A DNA stretch of 64,000 nucleotides from Perilla frutescens (GCA_026008535.1 BRKX01000004.1:35158501-35222500); one strand, 5' to 3'; positions 11,169 through 23,470 are shown, numbered from the stretch's first letter. The notes: generated by a model not told the origin, from the sequence alone. Translations and numbers: made by a program.

Positions 11169-12020
11169 TGTTGTGGTATCGCCTAGCCAGAGTTACACTA
11201 CTTAGTTCCCTTACTGTTGCGGCCTCACACACTTGCTACTCAAGTAGCTAAGGCCCAAGATGAAAGAAGAACATCTATACAAGCTATTACAAATGTTTTA
11301 CAGAAGGGATTGTGGCAACGAAGCTTCACTGCTAGGGCTTCAACTTTGTTCATCAACACGAACAGGCCTTAGAGAAGTAGATCTAATGGATCTACCGTTC
11401 TTCGTCACAGGCTAGGGGCAGTGGGACTTCAATACTGCAAACGCACAAAATAGAACAAGTTAGATACAGAGATATTGTAGATAAACAAGAACAGAAGAGT
11501 GAACAGCCAGAGATAGTATGAATCAGCGAATCAATCGGTGAGAAAAGTGTGCCCTAGGCACTGTTTGGCTCAGATTTTCCCACGAGCGGCGGCGCTAGCA
11601 ACTCCGGTGACAGGAGATGCCTAGACCAAGAGGAAGGGGAAGAGGAAGCGGCGGCTAGGGTTTGAAGGGGGAAGGCGTCGCTCAATCTTTCTCTCTCAAC
11701 CAAAGCTTCTCCCAACACTTATATGCCTAACATGAATCAAAACTCAAGATTCCGGCAAGAGAAACCGTGGGAGCAAGCTGAGAAAATCCAGAAAGAGAGA
11801 GAGAATGCTAGATAGATTTGTGAGGTGAGCGATTATGGAGGAGAGGAGTCCATCTTTAGTTAAAGAGGCTTCTAGAGCATCGAGAAGCAGCGGCTTCAGT
11901 AATGAGGAGTAATGGGGGAGATGGACCGTCGGGTAGGGTTAGGGGTTTAGGGCTTGGGCCGGGTTAGTTAATTATTTAGGAACTGGGCCGAGCGAAATAG
12001 TAATTGGGCCAACATTAACA
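11169..12020 (-). repeat. 3' LTR of Copia element A
   Basis: 852-bp LTR, TGTTGTGGTATCGCC... to ...GGGCCAACATTAACA. It matches in layout the 800-bp LTRs of element B at 46236 and 52466. A polypurine tract (AAAGGTGGAAA on the minus strand) abuts at 12021-12031, so this is the 3' LTR of a minus-strand element. The bases before it are TTATC. Confidence 0.85.
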
Positions 12021-12371
12021 TTTCCACCTTTGGCCCTATTGGTATTTCCTGTCACCATGAAGTTACCTGCCCAAAATCAAAACAAGGAATATCATCATTG
12101 CCATATAATTTTTACTCTTAAGTTTATCACAAAGACAGACTAAGAGAGGGAGGAAGGAACACTATGCGTATTCAATCCAGTCTCAACATAAGAGACCAAC
12201 CCAAATTTTAGATACAAGTCTCAGGTCTCACAAGATCATTGACCTTCATGTAACTTGAATCAACCTAGCTTTTGCACCAAAGGGAAATCACCATGTATTT
12301 ACACTGCCCAAGGGGCTCAGTTGTTACCGTGACTTTCAGTCAGGATAACTCAAAGCATCACCAACTTTGGT

Positions 12372-15300
12372 TCAGCCTAAGTCCATGTTCAAGGACTTTT
12401 TGCAGGCTTCCAGCTTTGCAACTGGGAGGCACTTAGTGCCCATATCTGCAAGGTTGAATTCAGATGGGATCTTATCCAATAGCACTTCTCCTTTCTCTAC
12501 TATGTCCCTTATGAAATGGTATCTTACATCAATATGTTTTGTTCTATCATGAAAAACAGGATTCTTACAAAGTTGGATGGCAGATTGGCTGTCAGAATAA
12601 AGCAATGGTTTATCATCAATGAAATTAATTTCAGTTAACACACCATTTAACCATATAGCTTCTTTTATAGCTTCTGTAGTTGCAATGTACTCAGATTCTG
12701 TAGAGGATAAGGCAACTATAATCTGTAACTGAGATTTCCAACTTATACAAGAACCACATAATGTGAACACATATGATGTTGTAGATTTTCTTTGATCCCT
12801 ATCATTGGCATAGTTAGAATCTACATAGCCAATGCATTTGACACCTTCAGAGTATTTTGAGAAAATTAGACCTTGAGAAGCTGTGGACTTTAAATATCTC
12901 AGTAACCACTTAAGAGCTTCCCAATGAGGCAGCCCAGGGTTTGCCATATACCTACTTAAACAGGATACATCATAGGTTATGTCAGGCCTGGTGCTGATCA
13001 TGAGGTACATAACAGAACCCAGAGCATTAGCATAGGGGACTCCAGACATATCACTCAAGTCAGTGTCACTTCTGGGGCCCTGATCTTTGCTTAATTGAAA
13101 ATGAGAAGCAAGTGGGACATTCACAGGTTTACACAAATCCATATCAAATCTTTTAAGTACTTGTTCAACATAAAAGGATTGATGAAGTAATAGAGTGTGT
13201 GTGCTTCTGTCTCTGTCAATATTCATACCTAGAATTTTCCTTGCATTCCCCAAATCTTTCATGTTGAAGTTTTCACTCAGGCAGATTTGAACATGCTTCA
13301 AGGTTTTCAGGCAGGGGCTTATCAGAAGCATATCATCAACATAAAGCAGTAAAAACATAGGCACAGAAGATTTCATGTAATATAAACAATGATCAAATTG
13401 ACTTCTTGTGAAATCCAAACTTTTCATGCATGTATCAAACTTAATATTCCATTGTCTGGGAGATTGTTTTAATCCATACAGTGACTTTTTAAGCAAACAA
13501 ACATGATCAGGATGTGATTTATCTTCAAAACCTTCAGGTTGCTTCATATAGATATTATTTTCCAATTCACCATGCAAGAATGTAGTTGTCACATCCATTT
13601 GTTTCAATTCCCAGTCAAGGCAAGCATAATCCTAACAGTGGTAAATTTAACCACAGGAGCAAAGATTTTTGTATAGTCTATGCCTTCTTTTTTGGGTAAA
13701 ACCCTTAGCAACAAGCCTTGTTTTGTATCTAACATTATCAACCTCTTGTTTTATTTTAAATAGCCATTTACATTCAACAAGGGAGCATGCATCAGGTTTT
13801 TCCGTAAGGACCCAAGTTTTGTTATCAAGCAGAGAGTTCATTTCACATTTCATTACTTCTTTCCATTTATCTGATTCAGCACATGTTATAGATTCTTTAT
13901 ATGTTTTAGGTTCAGATGAATCAACATTATTGAACACATTGAAAGCATACATTAACAAATTACATCCATCATACCTAGAGGGAGCCTTAATTGTTCTCCT
14001 AGGCCTATCCCTTTGACAGTTTATAGTTATCAAGGTTCACATGCTCAGGTTCATGCTCAACAGTTTGTTCATGCTCAGATTCAGATGATTCAGATTCAGA
14101 AACATTAACATGAGCATGTTTGTCAGGTTCAGAGTTATGATTAGAGGCAGAATCAGAGGGGCTAATGTTATCATGCACATGAGAGTGATCATTTGGCACA
14201 TTGAACTCAGGGACTCTGGTGGGGGAGGGTCCACCTTAGACAAGACAGGGAAAAACATAGGGGATTCAAGTTTCTCCACCTCACAAGGAGCAGCAGAAAG
14301 TGAGGATTCATTTAAGAATGGAAAGTCAGATTCATTAAATGACACATCTCTACTGATACAAGTTTTAAATCCAGGTAGAGTTTTATCCCATAATCTATAC
14401 CCTTTAACACCATCAAGGTATCCCAGAAATATGCATTTCCTAGCCCTAGGTTCAATTTTGCTAAGTTTTTTATGAACATAGGCACTGCATCCAAATACTC
14501 TGAGATTTGATAGGCATATAGGTTTGTCATAGAATACAGACTCATGAAGTTTGCCTTTTAAGGGGACAGAGAGAGATCTGTTAATCAGATAACAAAAAGT
14601 CATAAGAGCTTCTCCCCAAAATTTCTCTCCAAGGCCTAAACCAGCCAAGAGGCTTCTAACTCTCTCCAGGAGAGTTCTGTTCATCCTCTCAACAACCCCA
14701 TTTTGCTGGGGGTTGTAAGGAACTAACTTGTGCCTCTTGATCCCAAGATCAGAGCACCAGTTATCCATAAGTTGATTACAGAATTCTAAACCATTATCTG
14801 TTCTTAGACACTTGATGCTTTTATTAGTTTGGTTTTGAATTGCAATAGACCACTTAGAAAATTTTTCAAAGACTTCAGATTTATTTTTCATTAGGAACAC
14901 CCAAGTTTTTCTTGAAAAATCATCAATTATGGACAGGAAAAATACATTACCACCATGGGTTGGGACCTTTGCAGGTCCCCACACATCAGCATGAACATAC
15001 TCAAGAATATCAGAACTTAGTTGAGTTTTAGGATAAGGACCAGACACAGGGAAGGGTAACTTGTGTTGCTTTCCCATTAAACATGGCTCACAAAATGACA
15101 TGCTGGATACTTTATCATGCTTGAATGCACCAGATTTTCTTAGGATTTCTAAGCCCTTATTACTCATATGCCCTAATCTTGCATGCCACAAAGCTGTTTT
15201 ATCATTTTGCACCAAGTTAGCAGTTTGAACAGGCACAGAGTAAGCATGAACAGCATACAAATCTCCTTTTCTTGGAGCATCAAAGCATAACATAGAATTC

Positions 15301-16664
15301 ATTCTGAATTGGAAACACTTATGATTCACAGAGCCAGAGAGTTGTTGATCAGCAAGTTTGGAGACAGATAGGAGATTAAATTTCAATTTTGGAACATATC
15401 TGACATCATGAAGGGTAATCATGCTTTCATTTTCAAATCTAAGACACACATCACCCCTTCCAATTATCTCACATTGCTGACCATCAGCCAAAGCAACAAC
15501 ACCAGAGTTTATAAATTGCAAGTTTTGAAACATATGCTTGTGTGGAGTGACATGAAAGGTACAACCTGAATCTATAAGCCACTCATACTCATGCACATTA
15601 TCAGACACAGCATTTGTAAAGTTTATGAATTGAAAATCAGAATGCACCATGTAGAGTTCACCATTTTCATGATTGTCATTGTGTTCAGAGTGATCAAAGT
15701 ACATGACATTATTGGCTTGATTGTTCCCAAACCCCCTGCCCCTTTTTGGTTGTTTGCATCTGTTTGAGTAATGCCCAGGCTTCCCACAGTTCCAACAATT
15801 CTTTTTGGGTTTGAAATCTGTATTTTGGTGTTGAGGGAAGTTTTGGTTTCTGGGAGGGTTAAACTCAGAGGAGATGGGAAAATGGCCAGAACTTTGGGCT
15901 TGGTTTTGATTTTTGGGGTGTTGGGAGTATATCTCACAACGGTTGTGGGTTCTGGTGTTGTTTGGAAGGTTATGGGTATGATTGTATACCCTCCTGTGCC
16001 TCTCAGCAACAATATCACTTGGATTTTCAGGATTAGGTCTAAAAGGATTGTGGTTATTATTTCTGTTGACATATAGGATCTCATTTTGTAAGGGTTTGGA
16101 CTGTAGCTTTTTCAACTCATTTTCTTTTGCCTTAAGCCCAGAGACAATCATATCACATGTAACTTTAGACCCTCCATATTTTAAAGCTGATTTGACCTCA
16201 GAAAAGACCTCAGGTATAGCACCAAGCAGAATTTGTGGGGCATATTTTTCAAGTGTGTCATCCCCAGCAAGTTTTAAATCTTTCAGGAGTTTATTGAAAT
16301 CATGCATGTTAGAATCAATGTCTTTAGAGGGATCCATTTGAAAAGTCATGATTTGATTTTGTAAAGAATATGCAGATTCTTCAGAATTAGCTACAAACAA
16401 AGCAGTCAAGGCATCCCACAGATCTTTAGCACATCTATGATGAGAAACTTGCCTAACAAGAGCACTGCTTAAATTTAATAAAATTATAGCTCTTGCACCA
16501 GCATTTAATTTAACAAGGGTTTTATCTGCTTCATTTTCATCAATTCTTTCAAATATAGCATCTTGCAGATTTTCTTTTGTCAAAATACACTCAACCCTAG
16601 TTTGCCAATCACCAAAATCATCATTTCCATTGAAAGGAACAGCACTCAAATTATTCATTTTCAC
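12372..16664 (-). pseudogene. Copia gag-pol polyprotein, element A, decayed
   Basis: Minus-strand Copia polyprotein. Order from 16664 downward: Gag (MKMNNLSAVPFNG...), zinc knuckle CWNCGKPGHYSNRC, protease WLIDSGCTFHVT, integrase zinc region LWHARLGHMS, integrase core WGPAKVPTHG and NPQQNGVVERMN, reverse transcriptase VAKGFTQK then YVDDMLL, and RNase H GYVDSNYAND and SSTESEYI. Frameshifts occur near 14215, 14020 and 13685, with stops near 13640, so no full polyprotein can be made. Closely related to element B, which has the same frame almost intact. Ends MDLG at 12372. Confidence 0.93.
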
Positions 16665-17260
16665 AAATTTTCACAGAAATCACAGAGAGCACCGAAAATT
16701 CTCCAAACAACCAGATTCAACCACAGAAAGATCAGGGTAATCACCAAAACACTCAACACAGGAGAGAACACTCCTCAGGCCCAAAGGAGGGTACACAAGG
16801 GGAATCTAGAGCTGAGGCTATCCCAGTTATTAGCACAGATTGATCTATGGAGCAGGGGTTCACTCAGGTCAATCCCAAAACCCAACTAGGCCAACAACCA
16901 GACTTAGAGCACTAAGTCTAACCACAGCAACTCTGTAAACAGAGTTTTCAGATCAGATTCCTTCCAGGAATCACAGCAAACAGTAATTAAGACAATATAA
17001 AGACTGCAGATAACTTTGAGCAACAGAGAGACAAAATAACACACGATCAACCCATAAAACCCCCCCTTTTTCAACTGAAGATCCCTTACCAAAAATAGCT
17101 ATCGGGGTAACCCGCTTTGAGGAGACCCACAGGGGAATCCAGACGGTCCCGACCGTAAGCTAGATTTTTGAGAAAACCTTGGAATGCCAAGGGATAAACA
17201 GAGATAAGAGCGGAAGCAAGAAATCACAGGATCAACAAATACCACACAGAGGAGTTTAGG
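16665..17260 (-). mobile_element. Leader of Copia element A, truncated
   Basis: Untranslated leader, matching 51698-52290 of element B; both share CTATCGGGG(T/C)AACCCGC and GGTCCCGACCGTAAGC. In B the leader continues ~180 bp to a primer binding site. In A it stops at a GTTTAGG repeat and the primer site is gone. Confidence 0.75.
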
Positions 17261-17266
17261 AGTTTA

Positions 17267-17352
17267 GGGTTTAGGGGTTTAGGGCTTGGGCTGGGTTAGT
17301 TAATTATTTAGGAACTGGGCCGAGCGAAATAGCAATTGGGCCAACATTAACA
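17267..17352 (-). repeat. Remnant of the 5' LTR of Copia element A
   Basis: Only the last ~86 bp of the LTR remain (GGGGTTTAGGGCTTGGGC ... CCAACATTAACA), matching 11937-12020. The rest of the 5' LTR and the primer site were deleted between GTTTAGGG-type repeats. The flank CTATC compares with TTATC at the other end: a probable target duplication with one mismatch. Confidence 0.75.
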
Positions 17353-17895
17353 CTATCTCTTTTGTGTCTGGAGTTGAAGGCCCAATTGCATAACTCGAGC
17401 CTTCAATTGAGATCGATTGAAACAAGCTCTCTAGGACGAGCCACATATTGCGAGCTGAAGAACAATGAGTAACATAACCGAGCAATGGATTCGCTGATGG
17501 ATTTAAGCATCCAACTCATGAGAAATTGATCTCTACGGTTCCAGATCTAGAAATCTCGGTTGATTATTCGTTCAGTTGAAGGGATGGAAGAAATTGCATC
17601 GCAGCGATAATGAATGGATGGTGGAGAGGATTTGTACACGTCGATAAATGTAATTTATTCAATCTTAGAGAATTGAAATGGAGGTGGAAATTTGGAAGAA
17701 CATGAGCGGAGGCAGTTGAAGCCATGATTTGATCGGATCAAAAGTAAAGATTGATTGAAAAAAATATAATTCGAGACGAAACCTGCTGCAATAGAAACCA
17801 GAGGTTTCAGAGAAAGGAACTGCAATACAAATGTAGGTGAATTTGGGAAAAAGGTCAGATGAAATCAACGAACTGAGATCTAGCTATTGATACCA
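17353..17895 (-). mobile_element. Older Copia gag start with primer site
   Basis: The minus strand contains TGGTATCAATAGC (17895-17883), a tRNA-Met-type primer site, then a decayed Gag with LGYVTHCSSARNMWLVLESL (about 17485-17425) and a CTTCAACTCCAGACACAA stretch that would encode the usual LQLQT. Frameshifted and split by element A, with the continuation at 11168-11141. Confidence 0.6.
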
Positions 17896-18133
17896 TGTTA
17901 ATGGAAATACAAGAACATATTTGAATATACGAAGACTTAAGAATTTGTTAGTTTCAATCTTTGTTATTGAATTGAATAATGAGATTTACAATTACACACT
18001 TATTTAAAGAATAAGCTAAGCTCTAAAACTACTCTTTAGCTAGCTAATTTGCCACGTAGCAGAGGTAGCATAAGCTGTTAAATGCATCCATGTATAGATT
18101 ATAATTTAACTCTAATATGATCGAATCAACAAT
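17896..18133 (-). repeat. Probable short LTR of the older Copia
   Basis: TGTTAATGG at 17896 directly abuts the primer site, and a possible end GAATCAACA lies at 18133, giving ~238 bp with TG...CA ends. The outer boundary is a guess, since no second LTR is available for comparison. Confidence 0.4.
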
Positions 18134-18289
18134 GGCAAAGAAATTGAAACAGTAAATGTTGATGATTATGCAAGAAAAGTCATACAACAGATGACAGTAG
18201 TAGTCCAATTAGTGGTCCTTCAATGAGTGAATTTCCAAAAAAAAAAAAAAAAAAGAGTACGTACTATCTTGATTATACATACTATGCTT
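18134..18289. other. 3' flank of receptor kinase gene
   Basis: Short AT-rich stretch with an A-run (about 18236-18254). It holds the 3' UTR of the minus-strand kinase gene; no clear polyadenylation signal was assigned. Confidence 0.4.
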
Positions 18290-19400
18290 TCATTCATTTT
18301 CTAATATGAGTGGCAACTCTATTTGGAAATGTTTTTCAGGTATCCCTGCAACCAAATTGGTGGCATTTGTAGATGGGAATGGATTTGGAGGAACTGTGAG
18401 ATCCGATCCATCTCCTTCAAGCATTTGCACCACTACTTTCATCGCCGGCCGATCTGCTGGATACCACTGAATACAATATAGCCCAACAATAGTAAGTTTT
18501 CTTGCAATATTATTTTGATCTCCTTCCTCAATTTGCGCCCAATAATCATCGCCTAAATTTAAATGATTGTATACCCATTGTGGAAAATACACCTGGCTAT
18601 TATTTTCCTTGAGATCCACATTTTTCCTCCCTCCAACCATCTCAAGCAACAACATTCCGAAGCTATAAACATCCGACTTATACGACACCCTCCCGAAAGT
18701 CCTCAACAATAGCTCGGGCGCGATGTACCCCATCGTGCCTCGAGCAGCTGTCATTGTCACAGCACTCTGTTCCTTGGAACAGAGCTTTGCTAGACCGAAA
18801 TCACTAACCTTGGGGTTGAAGTTGCGGTCTAGCAAGATGTTATGAGGCTTGATGTCGAAATGCAGGATCTGTTGATCACAACCCTGGTGAAGATACTCAA
18901 TGCCTTTGGCTATGCCTAGAGCGATATCTTGAAGCTTTTCCCAACCGAGAGAATTCTTCTTAGACTCTGCTTGGAAAATGAACTTCTCGAGTGATTCATT
19001 TGGCAGAAACTCATAAACTAGAACTCTTCTAAATCCTTCTGCGCAAAAGCCTACCAAACGAACTACATTAACGTGATGTATCCTTCCAATCGTGCTAACT
19101 TCATTAACGAACTCCTCCCCGTTTTCTTTGGAATTGTTGAGCACTTTCACTGCGACATAAATCTCATTCGACAACTTGCCTTTGTATACAACTCCGTAGG
19201 CTCCTTGGCCCAATTTCTCACTGAATTGATTAGTGATCCTTCTTATATCAGAGTAACCGAATCTGGTGGGCTTAAGGGCTCTGTAGTCCTCCAGAAACCC
19301 TTCAATCTTCTTTCGATTCTCTCTGTCTTTAAGGAAGGAGACGCAAAGATAGATGACAACTGCAACTGCTGTCAACAAAATAATAGATCCTAATGTCGCT
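18290..19400 (-). CDS. LRK10L-type receptor kinase, exon 2 (TM and kinase)
   Basis: Second exon of a minus-strand receptor-like kinase. The acceptor TTTTTTTCAG (minus, ending 19401) precedes AAGCGACATT. The exon encodes a membrane segment (SIILLTAVAVVIYLCVSFL, about exon residues 5-23), a short juxtamembrane part, then a full Ser/Thr kinase: P-loop GQGAYG (~65-70), VAVKV lysine (~86), catalytic HFDIKPHNILL (~181) and DFGLAK (~201), then GTMGYIAPE. HFD instead of HRD is usual for the LRK10L group. The stop is at 18292-18290. About 370 codons, intact and of normal length. Plasma-membrane signalling, ligand unknown. The 5' exon carries a frameshift (see 19636-20337), so a full receptor may not be made. 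Confidence 0.9.
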
Positions 19401-19635
19401 TCTGAAAAAAAATTGAACAATACAGTCAATGCTCAATATAGGTTTCGATTTGAATATGAGTACTCTCTGACAGATGATCAAACAGTTAAAAACACTATGA
19501 GTTTTTATGATAAAGAAATAATCACCTGCAATTATTTTCCGCTTACGTGCTCCTATAAACAAGACGAGGAAATATTAGATCTGATAGAAAGATAACATCC
19601 AATCCAACAGTAAGAATGATGAGAGAAATATCTAC
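19401..19635 (-). other. Intron of the receptor kinase gene
   Basis: GT (minus strand GTAGATATTT at 19635) to AG (TTTTTTTCAG at 19401), 235 bp. Phase 1: exon 1 ends CATCAGG and exon 2 starts AAGCG, giving Gln-Glu across the join. A small extra exon inside cannot be excluded. Confidence 0.65.
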
Positions 19636-20337
19636 CCTGATGAGTCTTGAGTTTGTCAACACACTGAAATCCTCCAATCGAGTTGTTTGAAGGCGTGCAT
19701 CTTTTTCCCATAGCTTCACAAACACTAGTGCACTCTGGAAAAGACCATTTCAAATGAATATCGTCGCTAGAAAATACATACCTTGGAACAGATGAAACGT
19801 TATGAATCTGGTACAAGATGTCAAAGGAAGTGAGTCCATGTAAGAATCTTCTTCGACGGCGTAGAACTGATAACTCTGGTCTCTCAAACAAGGAACAGGG
19901 ATATCAAGATCTCTGTTAGAATTAGAAACAGAACAATTGAACAGGATATAGTTTCTCAACTGATAACTGTAATCGGTCTCGGTCAGAAAGGTGAAGGGAG
20001 TGGAAGATAAGTTTAGATTTTGGAGCTTTTTTGCAAGACATTTATCTGGATCGGAAAGGTAGACTTGCTGGGATCGATAGTAAATTTTCTTCACTACGAG
20101 GTTAATTGAAATGGGCAAATCTAGCATGGTCTCGTTGTGGTCGTTGCAGTAGACATTGAAACCTGGATAGCTGCAATTTTGAGATTGTTTATTCAAAATC
20201 CTGAACGGATACTGAATCAATGGGCCGTCTTTCCGGCATCTGTCCGGCTTACAATCATCTGCGCCTGCTCCAAGCAGTGGAGAAAACAGGAAGAAGAAAA
20301 CAAACAAGTAGAAGAAGACGGACATTCTTTGTTTCAA
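19636..20337 (-). pseudogene. LRK10L-type receptor kinase, exon 1 (ectodomain, frameshifted)
   Basis: Starts ATG at 20337 with signal peptide MKQRMSVFFYLFVFFFLFSP, then a GUB_WAK-type Cys-rich domain (DDCKPDRCRKDGPLIQYPFRI), several N-glycosylation sites (NCS, NET, NLS) and a WAK-associated region ending CEAMGKRCTPSNNS, GGFQCVDKLKTHQG at the donor. Around 19805-19811 the frame shifts by one: upstream SLPLTSCT is in one frame and IHNVSSVPR in another, as if one base were missing in an ACC-AAG-type context. In an intact relative the two would be continuous. Either a pseudogene by a 1-bp deletion or a sequencing/assembly error. Without the shift the receptor would be ~600 residues, normal for the family. 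Confidence 0.8.
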
Positions 20338-20384
20338 TTTTTGTATTTCTAAAAGTTTGAAGATAACTCATAAAATTGAATCAA

Positions 20385-20620
20385 TTAATTTATTGTGTAT
20401 GTTAATGAGGGTGGTCCAGTTGACCTGGAAGCTTGACTTGAGTTATCTCATGATAGTAGAAATGTGTTGAATTTTCCGCGTCCCTTCTCTTTTCTCTTTT
20501 GCTACTGGACTCTCGTATCAATTGCCTAATTAGAGGTTTTAAGAGTCTACATACCAAAAGTGACCAATTGTTTTGTACATATAAATATTATATATATAGA
20601 CAGATACTTTTCAATACTAG
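20385..20620. repeat. 236-bp direct repeat, copy 1 (receptor kinase promoter)
   Basis: From TTAATTTATTGTGTATG to TTTTCAATACTAG, starting 48 bp upstream of the kinase ATG. Nearly identical to 26706-26942, with about ten differences seen by eye. The two copies flank the 20621-26705 insertion. Confidence 0.9.
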
Positions 20621-20829
20621 CCCGAAATTAAAATACCTAAATCTCTAAAATAAAAACCTCATTTACCTACCTTATGGCAACCATTGAATAAATACTCAAT
20701 TGTACTTTTATAACTTATTTTTTCATTTTCCAATGTAAAAGGACATGGGCCCTATATGTGTAAGAATTTTGAAAGGCTTTTTGCAGATTTTGAAGGTTGT
20801 TATAAGCATTTAATATAAAAAATAATATC

Positions 20830-21310
20830 CCCATCAACCCGTACATGCAATCGGGAATGCAATCGGGATTATCTACCTCGAGATTCCGATCGTAATCCGG
20901 ATATGGTAATCCCGATGATAATTTCAATGGGATCAGAATCCCGATGGGGTAATTCCAATGATAATCCCGATCGAAATGTCGATAGGATCATAATTCCTAT
21001 GGGATCAGAATCTCGATAGAGTAATCATGATGGTAATCCCGATGGGGTAATCATGATGGTAATCTCGATGGGATCAGAATCCCGAGATGGTAATCCCGAT
21101 CGGAATGCTGATGGGATCAGAATCCCAATAGGGTAATCCTGATTGGAATCCCGATGGGATAATCCGATGGTAATCCCGATCGAAATCCCGATGAGACCAA
21201 AATTCATATGTGATCAGAATCTCGATGGGGTAATTTCAATAGTAATCCCGATACGAATCCCAATTAGAATGCTGATGGAATAATCCCGATGGAATCAGAA
21301 TCCCTATATG
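20830..21310. repeat. Degenerate AATCCCGATGGG array, left
   Basis: Roughly 480 bp of imperfect ~12-18 bp units such as GGTAATCCCGATGG, GGGATCAGAATCCCGATGG and CCGATCGAAAT. The unit order varies. Followed by a short (AC)n. Confidence 0.85.
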
Positions 21311-22355
21311 TTACACACACACACATATTCAATTAGAGAATTATACATGTGATTATGTTTCAATTTCCATACTGAAATTCATCTTATGACAAAGTTACAC
21401 GTCATATCATTATCATTATAAATATTTTTAATATTTTACATATTAAATATTTAATTGTAATGATTAAGGCTTACTCGGCATGCTCCTCGTAATGACATCA
21501 ACACAAACATGCATGCTAAAATAATATATAGAGCAAGTCTATTATGGCATTTTGCCTTTTCATTTTTTTTTAATTTTCTGTTTTATTTTGTTTTTCCCCT
21601 AAAAATATATATTCTAGAATAGAATCGTTGAGGCTCATGAGCCGCACTCGCTGATTATTTTTTTTGAAATAAATATGTATACCATAAAATAAAATTAGTG
21701 AACTCTAAAATTAAAGTGAATTAATTTAAATTTTTTATTCAAGGGCTCATGCATTGTGCTCAACTATTTAATATAAGCATTAATTTGAATGAAATAAAGA
21801 GTTTTTGCGAAAAAATGTTAGAAAAATCAAAAAAAGAAAAGAAAAAAATAATAATAAACTAGATGTCATGCACGCGCCAGCGTGTTGGACATATTAGATA
21901 TATTTGACTCGTTTAATAGATTGTCCCTCGTTAGATCCACTCATATGATTTTTTATCAAAATAATAATGTATAACCAACAGAAATGAAAATGAAAGCATA
22001 TTATAGCAATAATAATTACAAATGGTTATTTTCTTTAAAAAAAATACAAATTGAGCTTTCATTATACACATGTAGGCGTACTAATTAGTATAACCATTTA
22101 ATTAGAAGTAAAAAAGTAGGAGTGCACATAAATATGTGTAGGCCGAACAAATTGACCAATCCAAACCAAACTTAGACCGTACGACACGTTATGAAAACAA
22201 ATCGAAATTATTTTGGTTTATACATTTTGTAGACTGATTTTAATGGGTTGGCTCACAGTTTTAAGTGTCTTGACCCAAACCGACCCAAACGAACCCGAGC
22301 TTCTGCAAACTACAAAGTTCTAATTTTAATTATAATTGAATTGAATTTCCTTACA
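21311..22355. other. AT-rich interior with a small repeat
   Basis: No gene seen. The 21600-21770 stretch has GGCTCATGAG... and ...GGGCTCATG near-inverted ends and contains ACCATAAAATAAAATTA(G)TG, shared with 44140-44170, so it is probably a small repeat family. Confidence 0.4.
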
Positions 22356-23470
22356 CACTACAAGAAAATACCGGATTAGCGACGGAAATATCCGTCTCTA
22401 AATTAATTTTTTCCGTCTCTAAATTCAATCAGCGATAGAATTGAGATGGAAAAATTCCGTCTGTAATATTGTGGTTGCTAAATATTTAGAGACGAAAAAA
22501 TTTTCGTCTCTCAGAGACGGAATAGAGATAAAATAATCCGTCTCTATCTTCAGTCGCCTTGTTTAGTCGCCGGTATTTGGCAATCAAATATTCTGTCTAG
22601 ATTCCGTCTCTAATATTAGTGACCGAATATTCCGTCTTTATTCCGTCTCTAATTTTCGGTGTCAATTCCGTCTCTAAATTTAGAGACTGACATAAACCAT
22701 CTCCAAATTTGGATACAAAAATTTCAGTCTCCATTTCGTCACTGTTTATATATAATTTACCCCCCTATTTTTTATTTTTTTTTAATACCTGAATATTTAA
22801 ATATTTTAATTCAAACAAAATACATATCAAAATCATCTAGATTAGTATGTTCCAGTTCAAACATTCCAACAACATAAATAGTTCAATATCCGAACAAAGC
22901 ATATATATATATATAAATATATCTAATGTTCAAACCAAATATCATCAAAGTTTAAAATCTTCCATAAAGATACCAGATATTCGAAACCATCACAAAACTA
23001 AGATGGAGATTGTGGAGGCTATGGAGGCCGTGAATCAAATGAGTTATTGCTCATCCGTCCTGCTAAGTATGACTCGATCATTGTCTGCATTTGCTGCTCT
23101 TGTCATTGCATTTTGTTGTCGCAACAACTCTTCCATCCATTGTTGAGTCTCTTGACGCCCCTCCTCGCGCCCCTCATCTTGTTCCGTTTGTAATCTGGCT
23201 TGGCAGTCTCGTAATTCGATCTCTAGGCTTTGTAGGCGATCCTCAAAAAAACTGATCACATTGGTGTGAATTTGAGACGTACTCCGCGAATCTCCAGTAG
23301 AAACAGAGTAAATTTGTGATTTATTTCCAAGGCCAAACACACGCTTCTTCTCTGAAACTCCAACTACATCCAAAAAAGTGACGTCATGTCGACGCCACCA
23401 CCTTCAACATTGTCACCCGAAGTCTTGACTCTGACTCATTGCTTCAATCCTTGAGCGGACCTCCCTCTGA
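22356..23470 (-). mobile_element. CACTA (En/Spm) element, 3'-end fragment
   Basis: CACTACAAGAAAAT at 22356 is the canonical plant CACTA terminus. It is followed by many subterminal copies of CCGTCTCTAAATT/GAGACGGA (22380-22740). A minus-strand coding remnant follows at 23044-23373, so 22356 is the 3' end. The opposite terminus (ending TTCTTGTAGTG) was not found, so the element is truncated to the right. Confidence 0.75.
23044..23460 (-). pseudogene. CACTA transposase C-terminal fragment
   Basis: Minus-strand frame 23373-23044: KKRVFGLGNKSQIYS, then a charged coiled-coil-like stretch (LEIELRDCQARLQTEQDE, EEGRQETQQWMEELLRQQNA). It resembles the C-terminal part of Ptta/En-Spm-type plant transposases, which end with an R-(V/M)-(Y/F)-GLG motif and a coiled coil. 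Upstream, a piece after TTTTTTCAG (~23460) reads REVRSRIEAMSQSQDFG. Fragment only. Confidence 0.55.

Noticed and set aside
12367..12552. Plus-strand ORFs across both Copia bodies (e.g. 12367, 13669, 15771, 47430, 50849)
   Set aside because: Antisense shadows of the Copia polyprotein frames.
20830..21310. AATCCCGATGGG array as a CRISPR-like array
   Set aside because: Units are short, highly variable and without spacers; this is plant DNA with a similar array at the other end of the insertion.
22659..23146. Plus-strand ORFs over the CACTA end
   Set aside because: Low-complexity and overlapping the subterminal repeats and the antisense of the transposase fragment.
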